A DNA stretch of 64,000 nucleotides from Sorangium cellulosum So0157-2 (GTDB taxonomy: Bacteria; Myxococcota_A; Polyangia; Polyangiales; Polyangiaceae). Under the pieces are notes generated by a model. The model made no database searches. It was not told the origin of the DNA and worked only from the letters and a program-made list of their open reading frames with translations. The stretch's first letter is position 1, and each line of letters opens with the position of its first letter. The stretch spans positions 12,132,501 to 12,196,500 of the forward strand of contig NC_021658.1 of the NCBI RefSeq assembly GCF_000418325.1, in the 5' to 3' direction. The translations under genes and the position numbers were made by a program. Below are positions 10,453-19,350 of the stretch, piece by piece.

Positions 10453-10744
10453 GGGCGCGGAAGGTACGCCAGGTCGCGGCGTTTTCGAGCGCAGTCTGCC
10501 CGGCGAGCCGCCGCATCGGTGCCGAGGCGCGACCGCGCCGCGAGAGACAGGGGTGGCGCGCCCCCAGGGCACCACGTGCGCGCACATCGGAACACCGATT
10601 CTGGCTCAAGGCGCGGTGGAGACGCGATGTGCGCCAGCGCAATGGTGGCCGCGAGACCGTGCTGCAGAGATGTGGGCGTGTCGCTACGGCAAAGTACGCT
10701 CACCCACGTTCCGCTCCTCGGGATCGGCATATACTCGGCGCATC

Positions 10745-11275
10745 GTGGAAGAATCAGGGGACATCATCGAGCTAGCGCGGCTGATGCCTCGGGACCGCTT
10801 CGTCCGCAGGGTGACGAACCTGCTCCTCGTGGTGTCCGAGGCTGGTGCGGACAACCAGCAATTTGCCTTCCGGACGGTCGCCGCCTCGCCCGCGGCGCAC
10901 CGCAAGCCGCCGCCTCCGCCCGGTCCGACCAGCGAGGTGTTCGAGGTCGCCAAGGCGAAGGGCAATCCGTATCCCGATCAGATCTCGGTGGGCCGCACGC
11001 GCAATTGCGATGTGGTGCTGCGCCACCCGTCGGTCTCGAAGCTGCACGCGCATTTCCGGCAGAACGCGCAGGGGCAGCTCGTGCTCATCGACAACGGCTC
11101 ACAGAACGGGACCCGCGTGAACGGCAAGCTGCTCTCCGAGAACGAGCCGGCGGAGGTCGCGGTCGGCGATGTGATCCAGTTCGGCCGGCTCACGGCCTCG
11201 CTGCTCGACGCGGCGCGCCTCTTCGACGTCGTGCGGGAGCAGGCGCGCCACGAGAGGGACCAGGCGAGCCGCTGA
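10745..11275 (+). CDS. FHA-domain protein
   Basis: A 176-residue protein with one forkhead-associated domain, a phosphothreonine-binding module that partners with Ser/Thr kinases. The FHA core runs from about residue 75 to 160: ISVGRTRNCDVVL, HPSVSKLHAHF, LIDNGSQNGTRVNGK and VGDVIQFG carry the expected Arg, Ser-His and Asn phosphate-contact residues. The N-terminal part (IIELARLMPRDRFV) is helical and unrecognised. The start is a GTG; no in-frame ATG lies close upstream. Several Ser/Thr kinases lie within 55 kb, but which one phosphorylates its ligand cannot be told. Confidence 0.88.
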   Translation: MEESGDIIELARLMPRDRFVRRVTNLLLVVSEAGADNQQFAFRTVAASPAAHRKPPPPPGPTSEVFEVAKAKGNPYPDQISVGRTRNCDVVLRHPSVSKLHAHFRQNAQGQLVLIDNGSQNGTRVNGKLLSENEPAEVAVGDVIQFGRLTASLLDAARLFDVVREQARHERDQASR

Positions 11276-11298
11276 GCGCCGCGGCCGGCGGCGCTCAG
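11272..11298. terminator. Bidirectional hairpin containing both stop codons
   Basis: An 11-bp perfect stem (CTGAGCGCCGC paired with GCGGCGCTCAG, 5-base loop) spans the whole 19-bp gap between two convergent genes. The TGA of the FHA gene lies in the left arm and the TGA of the PEGA gene in the right arm. Confidence 0.6.
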
Positions 11299-13199
11299 AA
11301 CCGGTATCCCACGGCGACGTTCGGAAGGAACATCGTGAACGTGCCGTGGGCCAGCTCCTCGAACACGACCTTCTTGCCCGGCGCGCAGTCGACCGTCGGG
11401 TCCGCCTCGTCGCACTCGGCGCCGACCACGTAGGTGCTGCCCGTCTCGAGGGGCGGGCCGTCGACGAGGAAGAAGCCGACGCCGAGGCCGGCGCTGGCGG
11501 TGATTCGCCCGAGCTTCAGCCGCAGCCTGAGCTCCGGCATCGCGAACGGGGCGGCGGCGCGGACGCCGTTGCCCGCGTTCTGCACGGCCACGGCGACGGT
11601 CCTGCGCGCGTCGGACGCCGCGCCGGTCACCGCGTCGCGCATCTCGGCCAGCACCACGCCGAGCCCGAGCGCGCCGCCGACGTCGAACCAGGACGACAGC
11701 CCGTAATGGTAGCTGCCGCCGACCATCACGGTCACGCCGGCGAGGTCGATGTCGTCCTGGAACGTGTACCGGATGGGGAGCCGCGCGGTACCCCCGCCCG
11801 GCGCGAGGTACGTCGTGTCGAGGGAGCGCTCGAGCGCCGTGTGGAGGCTCAGGTACCCGGCCGTGAGCTCGATGGCGGCGCCGATCGGGAACTCGTAGCT
11901 GCCGCGCAGGCCGGCGAGGAAGCCGGAGGGGCGCGAGACGTTGGAGCAGCGGAAGCTGCCGCAGCTGCGCTCGGCGTCGCTCTCGAGCGACGCGGCGAAG
12001 GCGTAGCCGGAGGCCGCCTCCAGCCGGAAGACACCGACCCTCCGTCCCCAGCGCGGGTGGGCCTCGTCGATGGCGAGCGGCAGGACGATATCGCCGGTCG
12101 TCGTCCGATCGACGGTCGTGCGGAGCGTGCGCGCGAAATAGCCCGGCTCGTGCGCCTCGAAGGTGTGGCGCCCGAGCGGCAGCGCCCCCCGCCACTGCCC
12201 CTTGCCGACCGGGACGCCGTTGATGGCCAGATCCGCGCTGAGCGGCTGGGCGACGACGCGGACCTCCTCGCCGAGCGGGCCCGCCTCGACCGTGGCGACC
12301 GCGAGCTGCCCCGCGACGACGTTCGCCTCGCGCGGCGCGGAGCCGAGGTTGCCCTTGCGCACCGAATAGAAATGCGGGCCGGGCGCGAGCGAGCCCTCCC
12401 ACGGCAGCTGCCCGATGAGCGTGCCGTCGATGATGAGATCCGCGCCGACGAGCCGCTCGTCCTCGATCTTCAGCCGCCCCGTGTTGGCGAGCGGCTCGAG
12501 CTTCGCGTCCACCGCGGTGGTCTCGGCGACCCGGACGGTCACGATCGTCTCGAACGTGCGCCAGCCGTCCTTGACGACGCGGAGCGTGTGGCCCCCGGGG
12601 AGCAGCCGGATCGGGCCGGAGATGGGGATGCGGCCGCGCGGCCTGCCGTCGATGAGCACCAGGCCATCGACGTTCGACGAGACGAGGACGCTGCCGATCC
12701 GCGCCCTCAGCGCGGCGATCGTCGACGCGACGCTCTTGCGCTCCGGCTCGCCGAGCTCGGCGCGAAAATCGGTGAGCAGCGCCTCGTAGAGCTCGAGCGC
12801 CTCGTCGTAACGACCGAGCTGATCGAGGCAGAACGCGGCGTTGAGGGTGTTGGGCACCGACGCGACGAGCCGGCGCGATCGCAGGTAGAGCTCGAGCGCG
12901 CGCTGGCAGTCGCCGATCTTGCGCAGCTCGTTCCCCTCCTGAAAGAGCGCCTTGGCCCGGGCGAGCGCCTCGTCGGCCGACACGGAGGGCGCGGGCGCCG
13001 TGGAGGGCGTCGGCGGCGCTTCGGAGGGCGCGGGCGCTGCGGTGGGCGCTGCGGACGGCGAGGGCGCGGGCGCCGCGGCAGGCGGCGCCGGCTCGGGCTG
13101 CGCGAGGGCCGGCGGCGCAGGCGCGGCGAGCGCCGCGGCGAGCGCGGACGCCGCGACGGAGCGCCGCCCGGCGCGAGGGGCGCGCGGCGTCCGGATCAC
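11295..13199 (-). CDS. PEGA-domain envelope protein with C-terminal beta-barrel-like region
   Basis: About 634 residues with a signal peptide (basic start, then SVAASALAAALAAPAPPALA) and a Pro/Ala-rich spacer. Next is a TPR-like helical segment (ALARAKALFQEGNELRKIGD through residue 160). Three PEGA-type modules follow, marked by VLVSSNVDGLVLIDGRPRG, GADLIIDGTLIGQLPWEG and SADLAINGVPVGKGQWRG. The C-terminal 250 residues alternate amphipathic strands and end in YRF, as outer-membrane barrels do. The GTG start sits in the stop of the upstream kinase gene (GTGA; an extra GTG lies one codon earlier), so it is coupled to that kinase. I infer an outer-membrane protein functionally linked to the kinase's extracytoplasmic tail. 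Confidence 0.8.
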   Translation of the reverse strand: MIRTPRAPRAGRRSVAASALAAALAAPAPPALAQPEPAPPAAAPAPSPSAAPTAAPAPSEAPPTPSTAPAPSVSADEALARAKALFQEGNELRKIGDCQRALELYLRSRRLVASVPNTLNAAFCLDQLGRYDEALELYEALLTDFRAELGEPERKSVASTIAALRARIGSVLVSSNVDGLVLIDGRPRGRIPISGPIRLLPGGHTLRVVKDGWRTFETIVTVRVAETTAVDAKLEPLANTGRLKIEDERLVGADLIIDGTLIGQLPWEGSLAPGPHFYSVRKGNLGSAPREANVVAGQLAVATVEAGPLGEEVRVVAQPLSADLAINGVPVGKGQWRGALPLGRHTFEAHEPGYFARTLRTTVDRTTTGDIVLPLAIDEAHPRWGRRVGVFRLEAASGYAFAASLESDAERSCGSFRCSNVSRPSGFLAGLRGSYEFPIGAAIELTAGYLSLHTALERSLDTTYLAPGGGTARLPIRYTFQDDIDLAGVTVMVGGSYHYGLSSWFDVGGALGLGVVLAEMRDAVTGAASDARRTVAVAVQNAGNGVRAAAPFAMPELRLRLKLGRITASAGLGVGFFLVDGPPLETGSTYVVGAECDEADPTVDCAPGKKVVFEELAHGTFTMFLPNVAVGYRF

Positions 13200-15988
13200 C
13201 ACCGATCGACCGGCATCACCGCGGTCGGGGCCGGCGGGGCCGCGGGCGCCCCCGTGGAGGGCGTGGACGCATCGGCCGGCGCGGAGGAGCCGCGCGGCGC
13301 GCGGCGCGGCCGGTCGCGGCGCGGGGCCGGCGCGGACGCCGCGGCCGAGGCAGAGGCCGGCGCGAGCGGCGGGAGCTCGATGCGATCGGGCAGGAGCCGG
13401 CCGTCGCTCAGCATGAACACCGTCTCCTTCGTGGTCGCGCCGCCGCGGCTCACCTCGACCTCGAACGTGTCGCCGGCCTGGCCGGTCAGGTCGAGCCGGC
13501 CATCGCTCACCGGGCGCTCCGCGCCGTCGACCCGCACCGTCGCCTCCTTCGGGAGCGTCACGACCGCGGTGAAGGACGCGGGCGTCGGCGCGGGCGCGGG
13601 CGCGGGCGTCGGCGCGGGCGCCGGCGCGGGCTCGCGCTGCGCGGCGGGCGGCGCGCGCACCTCGCCGCCGGTCGAGGCGCGCAGGGCGAGGCCGCCGCCG
13701 ACCGCGGCGAGGGCGACCGCCGTGACCGCCGCGCCGACGAAGCGCCGCCGCGCGGCGCCCGCGGGCGCCTGCGACGCCGTGAACGAGCTGCCGCCGATCG
13801 AGCGATCCTCCCCCTCGGCGGAGCGGGCGAGCCTCGACTCGCTGCGCAGCGCGGACATCGGGGTGGCGCCGGCGCGCCGCTCCGCGTCGATGCCGCGCAG
13901 CTGATCCAGCGTGACGACCTCGGTGCCCTCCGCGTGCGGCTCGAGCGCGGCGATCAGCTGCTCCATGCTCTGCCAGCGCTCCCCGGGATCGCGCTTCAGG
14001 CCGCGGTGCACGACGGCGGCGAGGGCCGGATCGAGCCACGGCGCGGCCGCGGCGAGCGGCGGCGCGCGCTCGGTGCAGATCGACAGCAGCAGCTCGGCGA
14101 GCGAGGCGTTCGGATCCCAGGGGCAGCTCCCGCAGAGCGCCTGGTAGAGCGAGACGGAGAGGCTCCAGACGTCGGAGCGGCGATCGACGTCCTTCGCCAT
14201 CTTCGCCTGCTCGGGCGACATGTAGATCGGCGACCCGAGCACGCCGCCGGCGCGCGTGAGCTCGTGCGAGACGCCGTCGCCGGTGCGCTTCGCGATGCCG
14301 AAATCGCAGACCTTGACCACGAGCCGGCGGTCGCTCGAGGACGGCGGGCGGATCGAGCCGGACGGGCGGCGCGTCGACGGCGGCGGGCGGATCGAGCCGG
14401 AGAGGCGCTGGCCGGAGGGCGGCGGCCTGACCGAGATCGAGCCGCGGCGGGTCGACGGCGGCGGCGCCGCCGCGAGGGCGCCGCGCTGGGTGGACGGCGG
14501 CGGCGCGATCGAGCTCGACGCCCGGCTCATCGCGGCCTCGAACGGCGCGTGCAGGAAGAGGTTCGCCGGCTTGATGTCGCGGTGCACGATCCCCTCGGCG
14601 TGCGCCGCCGCGAGCCCGCGCGCCGCCTGGATGAAGACGCGCACGACCGGCGCCGGCTCGAGCGGCCCGCGCATCCGGAGGAGCTTGGCGAGATCGACGC
14701 CGTGCAAGAGCTCCATGATGATGAACGGGGTGGCGAGCGTGAGATCCGTCCCGAGCTCGAACGTCTTGACCACGTGCGGGCTCTGGATCGCCGTCACCGC
14801 GCGCGCCTCGCGGATGAAGCGGCGCACGGCGTGGTCGTCCTGCCCGACGGCGCTCTTGAAGATGACCTTGGCCGCGACCCGCCGCCCCTCCGGCGACTCC
14901 GCCTCGTAGACGGCGCCCATGCCGCCGCGCCCGATCAGGCGGCGCACCGCGTACCGGCCGCCGAGCTCGCGGCCGACGAGCGGATCGGTCTCGGCGCCGG
15001 CGCGCTCGGCGATCGCCTCGCGCAGCTCGGGATCGAGCGGCCTCAGCATGTCGATCGTGATCCGCTCCTCGCCGCCGGAGGCGGCGCGCAGCGCCTCGGC
15101 GAACGCCTCGATCGACGGGTAGCGCCGGTCCACGTCGCTGTGCAGCGCGAGCGAGAGCGCGGTCGCGAGGCGCGCCTCGATCCACGGGGCGCGGTCCTGG
15201 ATCGACGGCAGCTGCGCGAGGGGCGACGGCGCGTCCGCGGCGGTGTCCGCCGGGCCGAAGTCGGCGGTGTCCGCCGTGACGTCGAGCTCGGCCCACGGCG
15301 AGACGCCGCAGAGCATCTCGTAGAGCGTCGCCGCCAGGCCGAACACGTCGCCCCGGACGTCCGCGGCGCGATCCCGCGGCCCCGACTCGTCGCGCTGGGC
15401 ACCGGTGCTCCTCGCCTTGCCCGGATCGGAGGCGGCCGTGTCGTAGCCCTTCGAGAGCCCGAAGCCGAAGACGCGGACCAGGATCTCGCCGGTCGGGAGG
15501 TGCTCCAGGAAGAGGCGCGGCGGGCGGACGTCGCGGTAGACGAGGCCCGCGGCGTGGACCGCCGAGAGCCCCGCGGCGGCCTGGAGCGCGATCCGCACGG
15601 CGACGTCGGGCGCGAGCGGACCCGTCTCGGCGAGGAGGGCGGCGACGTCGGTGCCGTCGAGCAGCGGCATCACGAGGTAGGCGAGATCTCGCTCGAGGTC
15701 GTGGCCGGCGTCGACGATCGGGACGACGTGGGCGTTGTCGAGCTTCGACGTGACGCTCGCCTCGCGGCTGAGCCGCGACAGCGTGTCCTCGGTGGCGACG
15801 TCGGGCCGCAGGACCTTCAGCGCGACGCGGCGGCCGGAGGGGCTCCGGGCCTCGAACACGACGCCGAACCCCTGCGCGGAGAGCACGCGGGCGACCCGAT
15901 ATCCCCCGGTGAGCGCGCCCCCCACGAGCGCCGTCGGATCCGCCAGAGTTGCTGTCCGGCCCATCACCTCAAGCATACGACGTCCCAT
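13196..15988 (-). CDS. Tandem pseudokinase-kinase transmembrane Ser/Thr kinase
   Basis: About 930 residues with two kinase folds. Domain 1 (about 28-310) keeps the lysine strand VALKVLRP but has YRDVRPPRL instead of HRDIKPANL, FGFGLSK instead of DFG, and a degenerate Gly loop LSAQGFGVV; loss of the catalytic-loop Asn and the DFG Asp predicts a pseudokinase. Domain 2 (about 340-660) is intact: LIGRGGMGAVYEA, VAAKVIFK, HRDIKPANLFLH, CDFGIAK, YMSPEQA. Between HRD and DFG it carries an insert of about 70 residues rich in PPPS and RRxS. A transmembrane helix (about 748-770) leads to a Pro/Ala-rich periplasmic part. An ATG eight codons downstream is an alternative start. It is coupled by GTGA to the PEGA protein gene. 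Confidence 0.88.
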   Translation of the reverse strand: MGRRMLEVMGRTATLADPTALVGGALTGGYRVARVLSAQGFGVVFEARSPSGRRVALKVLRPDVATEDTLSRLSREASVTSKLDNAHVVPIVDAGHDLERDLAYLVMPLLDGTDVAALLAETGPLAPDVAVRIALQAAAGLSAVHAAGLVYRDVRPPRLFLEHLPTGEILVRVFGFGLSKGYDTAASDPGKARSTGAQRDESGPRDRAADVRGDVFGLAATLYEMLCGVSPWAELDVTADTADFGPADTAADAPSPLAQLPSIQDRAPWIEARLATALSLALHSDVDRRYPSIEAFAEALRAASGGEERITIDMLRPLDPELREAIAERAGAETDPLVGRELGGRYAVRRLIGRGGMGAVYEAESPEGRRVAAKVIFKSAVGQDDHAVRRFIREARAVTAIQSPHVVKTFELGTDLTLATPFIIMELLHGVDLAKLLRMRGPLEPAPVVRVFIQAARGLAAAHAEGIVHRDIKPANLFLHAPFEAAMSRASSSIAPPPSTQRGALAAAPPPSTRRGSISVRPPPSGQRLSGSIRPPPSTRRPSGSIRPPSSSDRRLVVKVCDFGIAKRTGDGVSHELTRAGGVLGSPIYMSPEQAKMAKDVDRRSDVWSLSVSLYQALCGSCPWDPNASLAELLLSICTERAPPLAAAAPWLDPALAAVVHRGLKRDPGERWQSMEQLIAALEPHAEGTEVVTLDQLRGIDAERRAGATPMSALRSESRLARSAEGEDRSIGGSSFTASQAPAGAARRRFVGAAVTAVALAAVGGGLALRASTGGEVRAPPAAQREPAPAPAPTPAPAPAPTPASFTAVVTLPKEATVRVDGAERPVSDGRLDLTGQAGDTFEVEVSRGGATTKETVFMLSDGRLLPDRIELPPLAPASASAAASAPAPRRDRPRRAPRGSSAPADASTPSTGAPAAPPAPTAVMPVDRW

Positions 15989-16360
15989 CGCGCCCCACAA
16001 AGCGTGAGTATCGGGCGACCTCGGAGGCGCGCTGCGCGGGGGCGCCGCACCGACGCGGAGCGCCGGCCACGCACCTACAACGACGCCACGCGGCCACGAC
16101 GCGCCGCGAGCGACCGCGCCGCGCCGCAGCGTCGCCGCTGAATGTAGGCGCGGCAACCGCAGATAACGCGGTGACCGGACTCCCGGAGACGCAGTAAGTC
16201 TATTGAATCATGGAAGATTGTCCTTGCCGGTCGCCGACTCGCAACATTAGATTTCTCAGCATCCGATTCACCGCCGCTCGGCCAGGATCTGGGCAGGACT
16301 GGTTGATCTCACGGACGCGCCCCGACGCGCGCCTCCCCCGCCGGGGGAGCTGGAGGCACC
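15989..16360. other. Divergent intergenic region
   Basis: The 372 bases between the divergent tandem kinase and cytochrome c peroxidase genes hold no convincing gene. The right half, around 16195-16270, is clearly less GC-rich than the surroundings (TATTGAATCATGG and ACATTAGATTTCTCAGC), which is where promoters for one or both genes would be expected. A GGGGGAG run sits about 15 bases before the peroxidase ATG. No specific -10/-35 pair is claimed. Confidence 0.4.
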
Positions 16361-17758
16361 ATGACCCTGCGATCCCTCGGGCCGGCGTTCGCCGCCCTGG
16401 CGGCCTGTCTCGTTGTGACGCTCCTCCTCGCGCGCCCGGCGCTCGCCAAGGGCTCTCGCGTCGATGAGCAGCTCGAGGCGACGCTCGCCCGACACGGCTT
16501 CACCGGAGAGGTCGAGTCCACGCTGGAGTCGCGCCTCGGGCGGAGGCTCGACCGGAAGCTGGCGAAGCTCGGGCGTGAGCTGTTCTTCGACAGCATCCTC
16601 GGCCTGAACGACGACAACTCGTGCTCAGGGTGCCACTCGCCCACCGCGGGCTTCGCCGACACACAGTCGATCGCCATCGGCATCGAGAACAACGGCGTCG
16701 TCGGGCCGCGCCGCGCGGGGCCGCGCAACCAGCGCCGCGCGCCCACCGTCATCAACACGGCCTTCTACCCCACCCTGATGTGGAACTCGCGGTTCTTCGC
16801 CGTGTCCGGCGACCCCTTCGACAACAGCGAGGGGTTCTCGTTCACCTCGCCGGAGGGGATGTCGCTCTCGTCCCTGCCCCACCTGCTCACCGCGCAGGCG
16901 TTCATCCCGCCGACCGAGATCACCGAGATGACCGGGTACGAGGCGCCGGCGTCGCACGATGTCGTGCGCGAGGAGGTCGCCGCGCGCGTGAACGACGTCG
17001 AGGCGTACCGCCGCCGGTTCGGCAAGCGGTTCGACGCGGTGAAGCGCGGGAAGCCCATCACCTACGAGATGATCGCCGCCGCCATCGCCGAGTTCGAGAT
17101 GTCGCTCACGTTCGCCGACGCGCCCATCGACCGGTTCGCCCGCGGCCGGCGGAGCGCGATGACGCTGGAGCAGAAGCGCGGCGCGCTGCTCTTCTTCGGC
17201 GAGGCGGGGTGCGTCCGCTGCCACGCGGTGTCGGGGCCGTCGAACGAGATGTTCAGCGACTTCCAGCAGCACGCCATCGGCGTCCCGCAGGTCGCGCCGA
17301 CCGACGACCCGGCGCTCTCGAACGTGGTCTTCGACGGCCCGAACGCCGATGAGGACTTCGGGCTGGAGCAGGTCACGGGCGACCCGGCCGACCGGTACAA
17401 GTTCAGGACCCCGCCGCTGCGCAACGTCGCCCTCCAGCCCACGTTCTTCCACAACGGCTCGTACACGTCGCTGGAGGGCGCCATCCGCCACCACCTCGAC
17501 GTCTACACGTCGGCCACGGAGTACACGAACGCTCACCTCGATCGGGACCTGCGGGGCGAGATGGGCCCGCTCGCGCCGGTGCTCGCCGCCGTCGACCCCC
17601 TGCTGCAGGAGCCGATCGAGCTCTCGGAGCAGGAGATCCGCTGGCTCTCTGCCTTCGTCGGCGAGGCGCTGCTCGACCCGCGCGCGACGCCGAAGCAGCT
17701 CGGGAAGCTCATCCCGGACGAGGTCCCGAGCGGGCGCCCGGTCCACCGCTTCAAGTAG
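16361..17758 (+). CDS. Di-heme cytochrome c peroxidase / MauG-family protein
   Basis: The 465-residue product starts with a signal peptide (AAFAALAACLVVTLLLARPALA-like core) and has two c-type heme motifs, CSGCH near residue 88 and CVRCH near residue 285, as in the bacterial cytochrome c peroxidase/MauG family. Family segments include LGRELFFDSILGLNDDNSC before heme 1, GPRNQRRAPTVINTAFYP, and KFRTPPLRNVALQPTFFHNGSY near the second heme. It should act in the periplasm, reducing hydrogen peroxide or oxidising a protein or small substrate. The true substrate cannot be told. No neighbouring electron donor gene is obvious. It is convergent with the small lipoprotein gene 66 bases downstream. Confidence 0.92.
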   Translation: MTLRSLGPAFAALAACLVVTLLLARPALAKGSRVDEQLEATLARHGFTGEVESTLESRLGRRLDRKLAKLGRELFFDSILGLNDDNSCSGCHSPTAGFADTQSIAIGIENNGVVGPRRAGPRNQRRAPTVINTAFYPTLMWNSRFFAVSGDPFDNSEGFSFTSPEGMSLSSLPHLLTAQAFIPPTEITEMTGYEAPASHDVVREEVAARVNDVEAYRRRFGKRFDAVKRGKPITYEMIAAAIAEFEMSLTFADAPIDRFARGRRSAMTLEQKRGALLFFGEAGCVRCHAVSGPSNEMFSDFQQHAIGVPQVAPTDDPALSNVVFDGPNADEDFGLEQVTGDPADRYKFRTPPLRNVALQPTFFHNGSYTSLEGAIRHHLDVYTSATEYTNAHLDRDLRGEMGPLAPVLAAVDPLLQEPIELSEQEIRWLSAFVGEALLDPRATPKQLGKLIPDEVPSGRPVHRFK

Positions 17759-17824
17759 CCGCGGCCGGGTCGCCGGCGCTCCGCCGGACGCGCAGCTCGC
17801 GGGATCTATCTACCTCACGGGTGG

Positions 17825-18145
17825 CTAGCCGCGCTGGAGGCAGCTGTTCAGCGACTCCAGCTGGATGCTGCACTCCTCCTCGTACTTCGCCGGATCGCAG
17901 TTGTCCTCGGCGTGGTTTCGGCACTCGAGGTAGGACTCCCACGCGTCCTCGCAGCCAGCCTCTTCGGCCTCCTCCGTCTCGGCGCCGCAGGCGTCCAGGC
18001 AGCTGTCCTCGGTCATGGGATCGCCCGGGCACTCCACCGCTCGCGCGCAGAGCTCAGGACAGCCCTCCTCGCCGTGGCCGCTGCTGCAGGCGGCGAGGGC
18101 GAGCGCGGCGAGCGCCGCGAGCGCCATGCGTTTCATCACCTTCAT
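17825..18145 (-). CDS. Small Cys-rich acidic lipoprotein
   Basis: A 106-residue lipoprotein: MKVMKRMALAALAALALAAC gives a lipobox (LAAC) with the lipidated Cys at residue 20. The mature part is very acidic and holds ten further cysteines spaced like helical hairpin pairs (CPELCARAVEC, CLDACG, CEDAW, CRNHAEDNC, CSIQLESLNSC). The pattern resembles Cys-rich lipoproteins seen in several copies in myxobacterial genomes; I cannot name a family. Function unknown, presumably a disulfide-stapled surface domain. Confidence 0.8.
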   Translation of the reverse strand: MKVMKRMALAALAALALAACSSGHGEEGCPELCARAVECPGDPMTEDSCLDACGAETEEAEEAGCEDAWESYLECRNHAEDNCDPAKYEEECSIQLESLNSCLQRG

Positions 18146-18261
18146 CGGGCCATCGTACCACGAGCGCGGCGCCGCGCGCCCCGGCGCGGGCCCCGGAGAG
18201 AGGAGCCCCGCCGCCGGAGCTGCGCGGGGCGACGGGGCGCCCTCGCCGGAGAGGGGGCGGC

Positions 18262-18816
18262 TCAGGGCAGGAGCCGGGAGATGAAGCTCCACTTCGTCGA
18301 GCGGCCGGACTTCATCGCGAGGACCGTGGTCACGCCGATGACCCCCGCCGTGAGGGCGATGTTGAGCGGCCCCATGACGTTGAGCAGCTGCTGCAGCCCC
18401 GCCGCCTTCGCGGGCGTGCGCGGCGACGGCGTGTCGCCGTCCCGGATCGGCACGGCGCGGCCCGGCGCCTGCTCGCTCATCTCCCGTCCGCTCACCATGT
18501 TGACGAGGCTCGTCGCGAGCGTCGCGCCGAGCAGGAAGTCCTTGAGGCGCACGAGATTGCGGGTCTCCTCGTCGATCGATCGCCCCGAGATCACCGTCCG
18601 CCCGATGAACCAGGTGGCCGCGGCGGTGCCCAGCGAGATCGCGTTGACGAGGTTGTATCGTTGCCACGCGTCGGCGAGCACCTTGCCGCGCTCGGCCTCG
18701 GAATGGATATCCTTGACCGCCTGGTGCAGCGCCAGCCGGCCGAAGAGAGGGCCGCCGAACCCCGCGGCCAGACCGAGCTCATGCAGTACCCATGCAGACG
18801 TCGAGAGTGTTGCCAT
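18262..18816 (-). CDS. Four-helix membrane protein of unknown function
   Basis: A 184-residue product with hydrophobic segments near residues 5-30, 55-78, 93-108 and 148-168, joined by polar loops (QAVKDIHSEAERGKVLADA and a Pro-rich loop near 115-140). It carries no recognisable catalytic motif. The pattern (helix, amphipathic loop, GTAAATWFIGRT, then LLNVMGPLNIALTAGVIGVT) suggests a small integral membrane protein. I do not recognise the family. I chose the ATG of MATLSTSAWV; longer in-frame extension is Arg-rich and unconvincing. Confidence 0.6.
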   Translation of the reverse strand: MATLSTSAWVLHELGLAAGFGGPLFGRLALHQAVKDIHSEAERGKVLADAWQRYNLVNAISLGTAAATWFIGRTVISGRSIDEETRNLVRLKDFLLGATLATSLVNMVSGREMSEQAPGRAVPIRDGDTPSPRTPAKAAGLQQLLNVMGPLNIALTAGVIGVTTVLAMKSGRSTKWSFISRLLP

Positions 18817-19350
18817 ATCGTTCCACCTCGTCGCGACGCGCCAAGCAAGATTGTGCCCAGCGCCGGACTGCGCTCCGTGATCCAGGCCGACGCAGGCGCG
18901 CCGGCCCAGCAGCACGCCCGCCCGCGCGAGAGGACAATACGCGTGCACCCGGCGAGCGCGCCGGGTCGGCCGTGCTCGTCGCGGCGAGCGGCCGACCCGG
19001 CGCGCGCCGCCCGCGCTGAGACATTCGCTCACGACCGGGCGGCGGCGGACGTGGGAAGCCTCCTTCACCAATCCCCCTCCGGACGAACGCGCACGAAGCC
19101 CTCTCCGGACGAACGCGACCACCGCCCCACGCGGCGCCTTTGCGGCCGAGTGCGCCAACCTGGGCCATTTTTGTGACCGCTGGCCAACTCACGAGGCAAT
19201 TGGCCTCACGTTGCGGTGCCGGCCGCGACGCGAGCCCAGCAGGTTGCGAGCCCCGCCCCGTTCCGCGCGGCGTCGGCCCGCATCGTGCTTCCGCGACCGG
19301 GCAGGCACGCGCGCCAAGGTCGCGGCCGCGGACGCGGGATGAGGAGCACC
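18817..19350. other. Divergent intergenic region before caleosin gene
   Basis: This stretch of 534 bases separates the divergent membrane protein and caleosin genes. I see no credible gene; frames through it translate to Arg/Pro/Ala-rich sequence. A less GC-rich patch at about 19160-19210 (GGCCATTTTTGTGACC, CACGAGGCAATTGG) is the best place for a promoter. Two partly repeated segments near 19070-19110 share CCCTCTCCGGACGAACGCG-like sequence (a direct repeat of roughly 17-20 bases). Confidence 0.4.

Noticed and set aside
11346..13904. A plus-strand frame of 852 codons opposite the PEGA protein gene
   Set aside because: Runs against a protein with PEGA modules and a signal peptide; composition is that of a shadow frame.
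14323..14545. PPPST/RR repeat region considered as a CRISPR or separate repeat element
   Set aside because: Units are degenerate, in frame, and inside a kinase domain; no spacers of constant length.
15989..16360. A tRNA or small RNA in the AT-richer part of the gap
   Set aside because: I could not fold a cloverleaf or find a conserved RNA pattern by eye.
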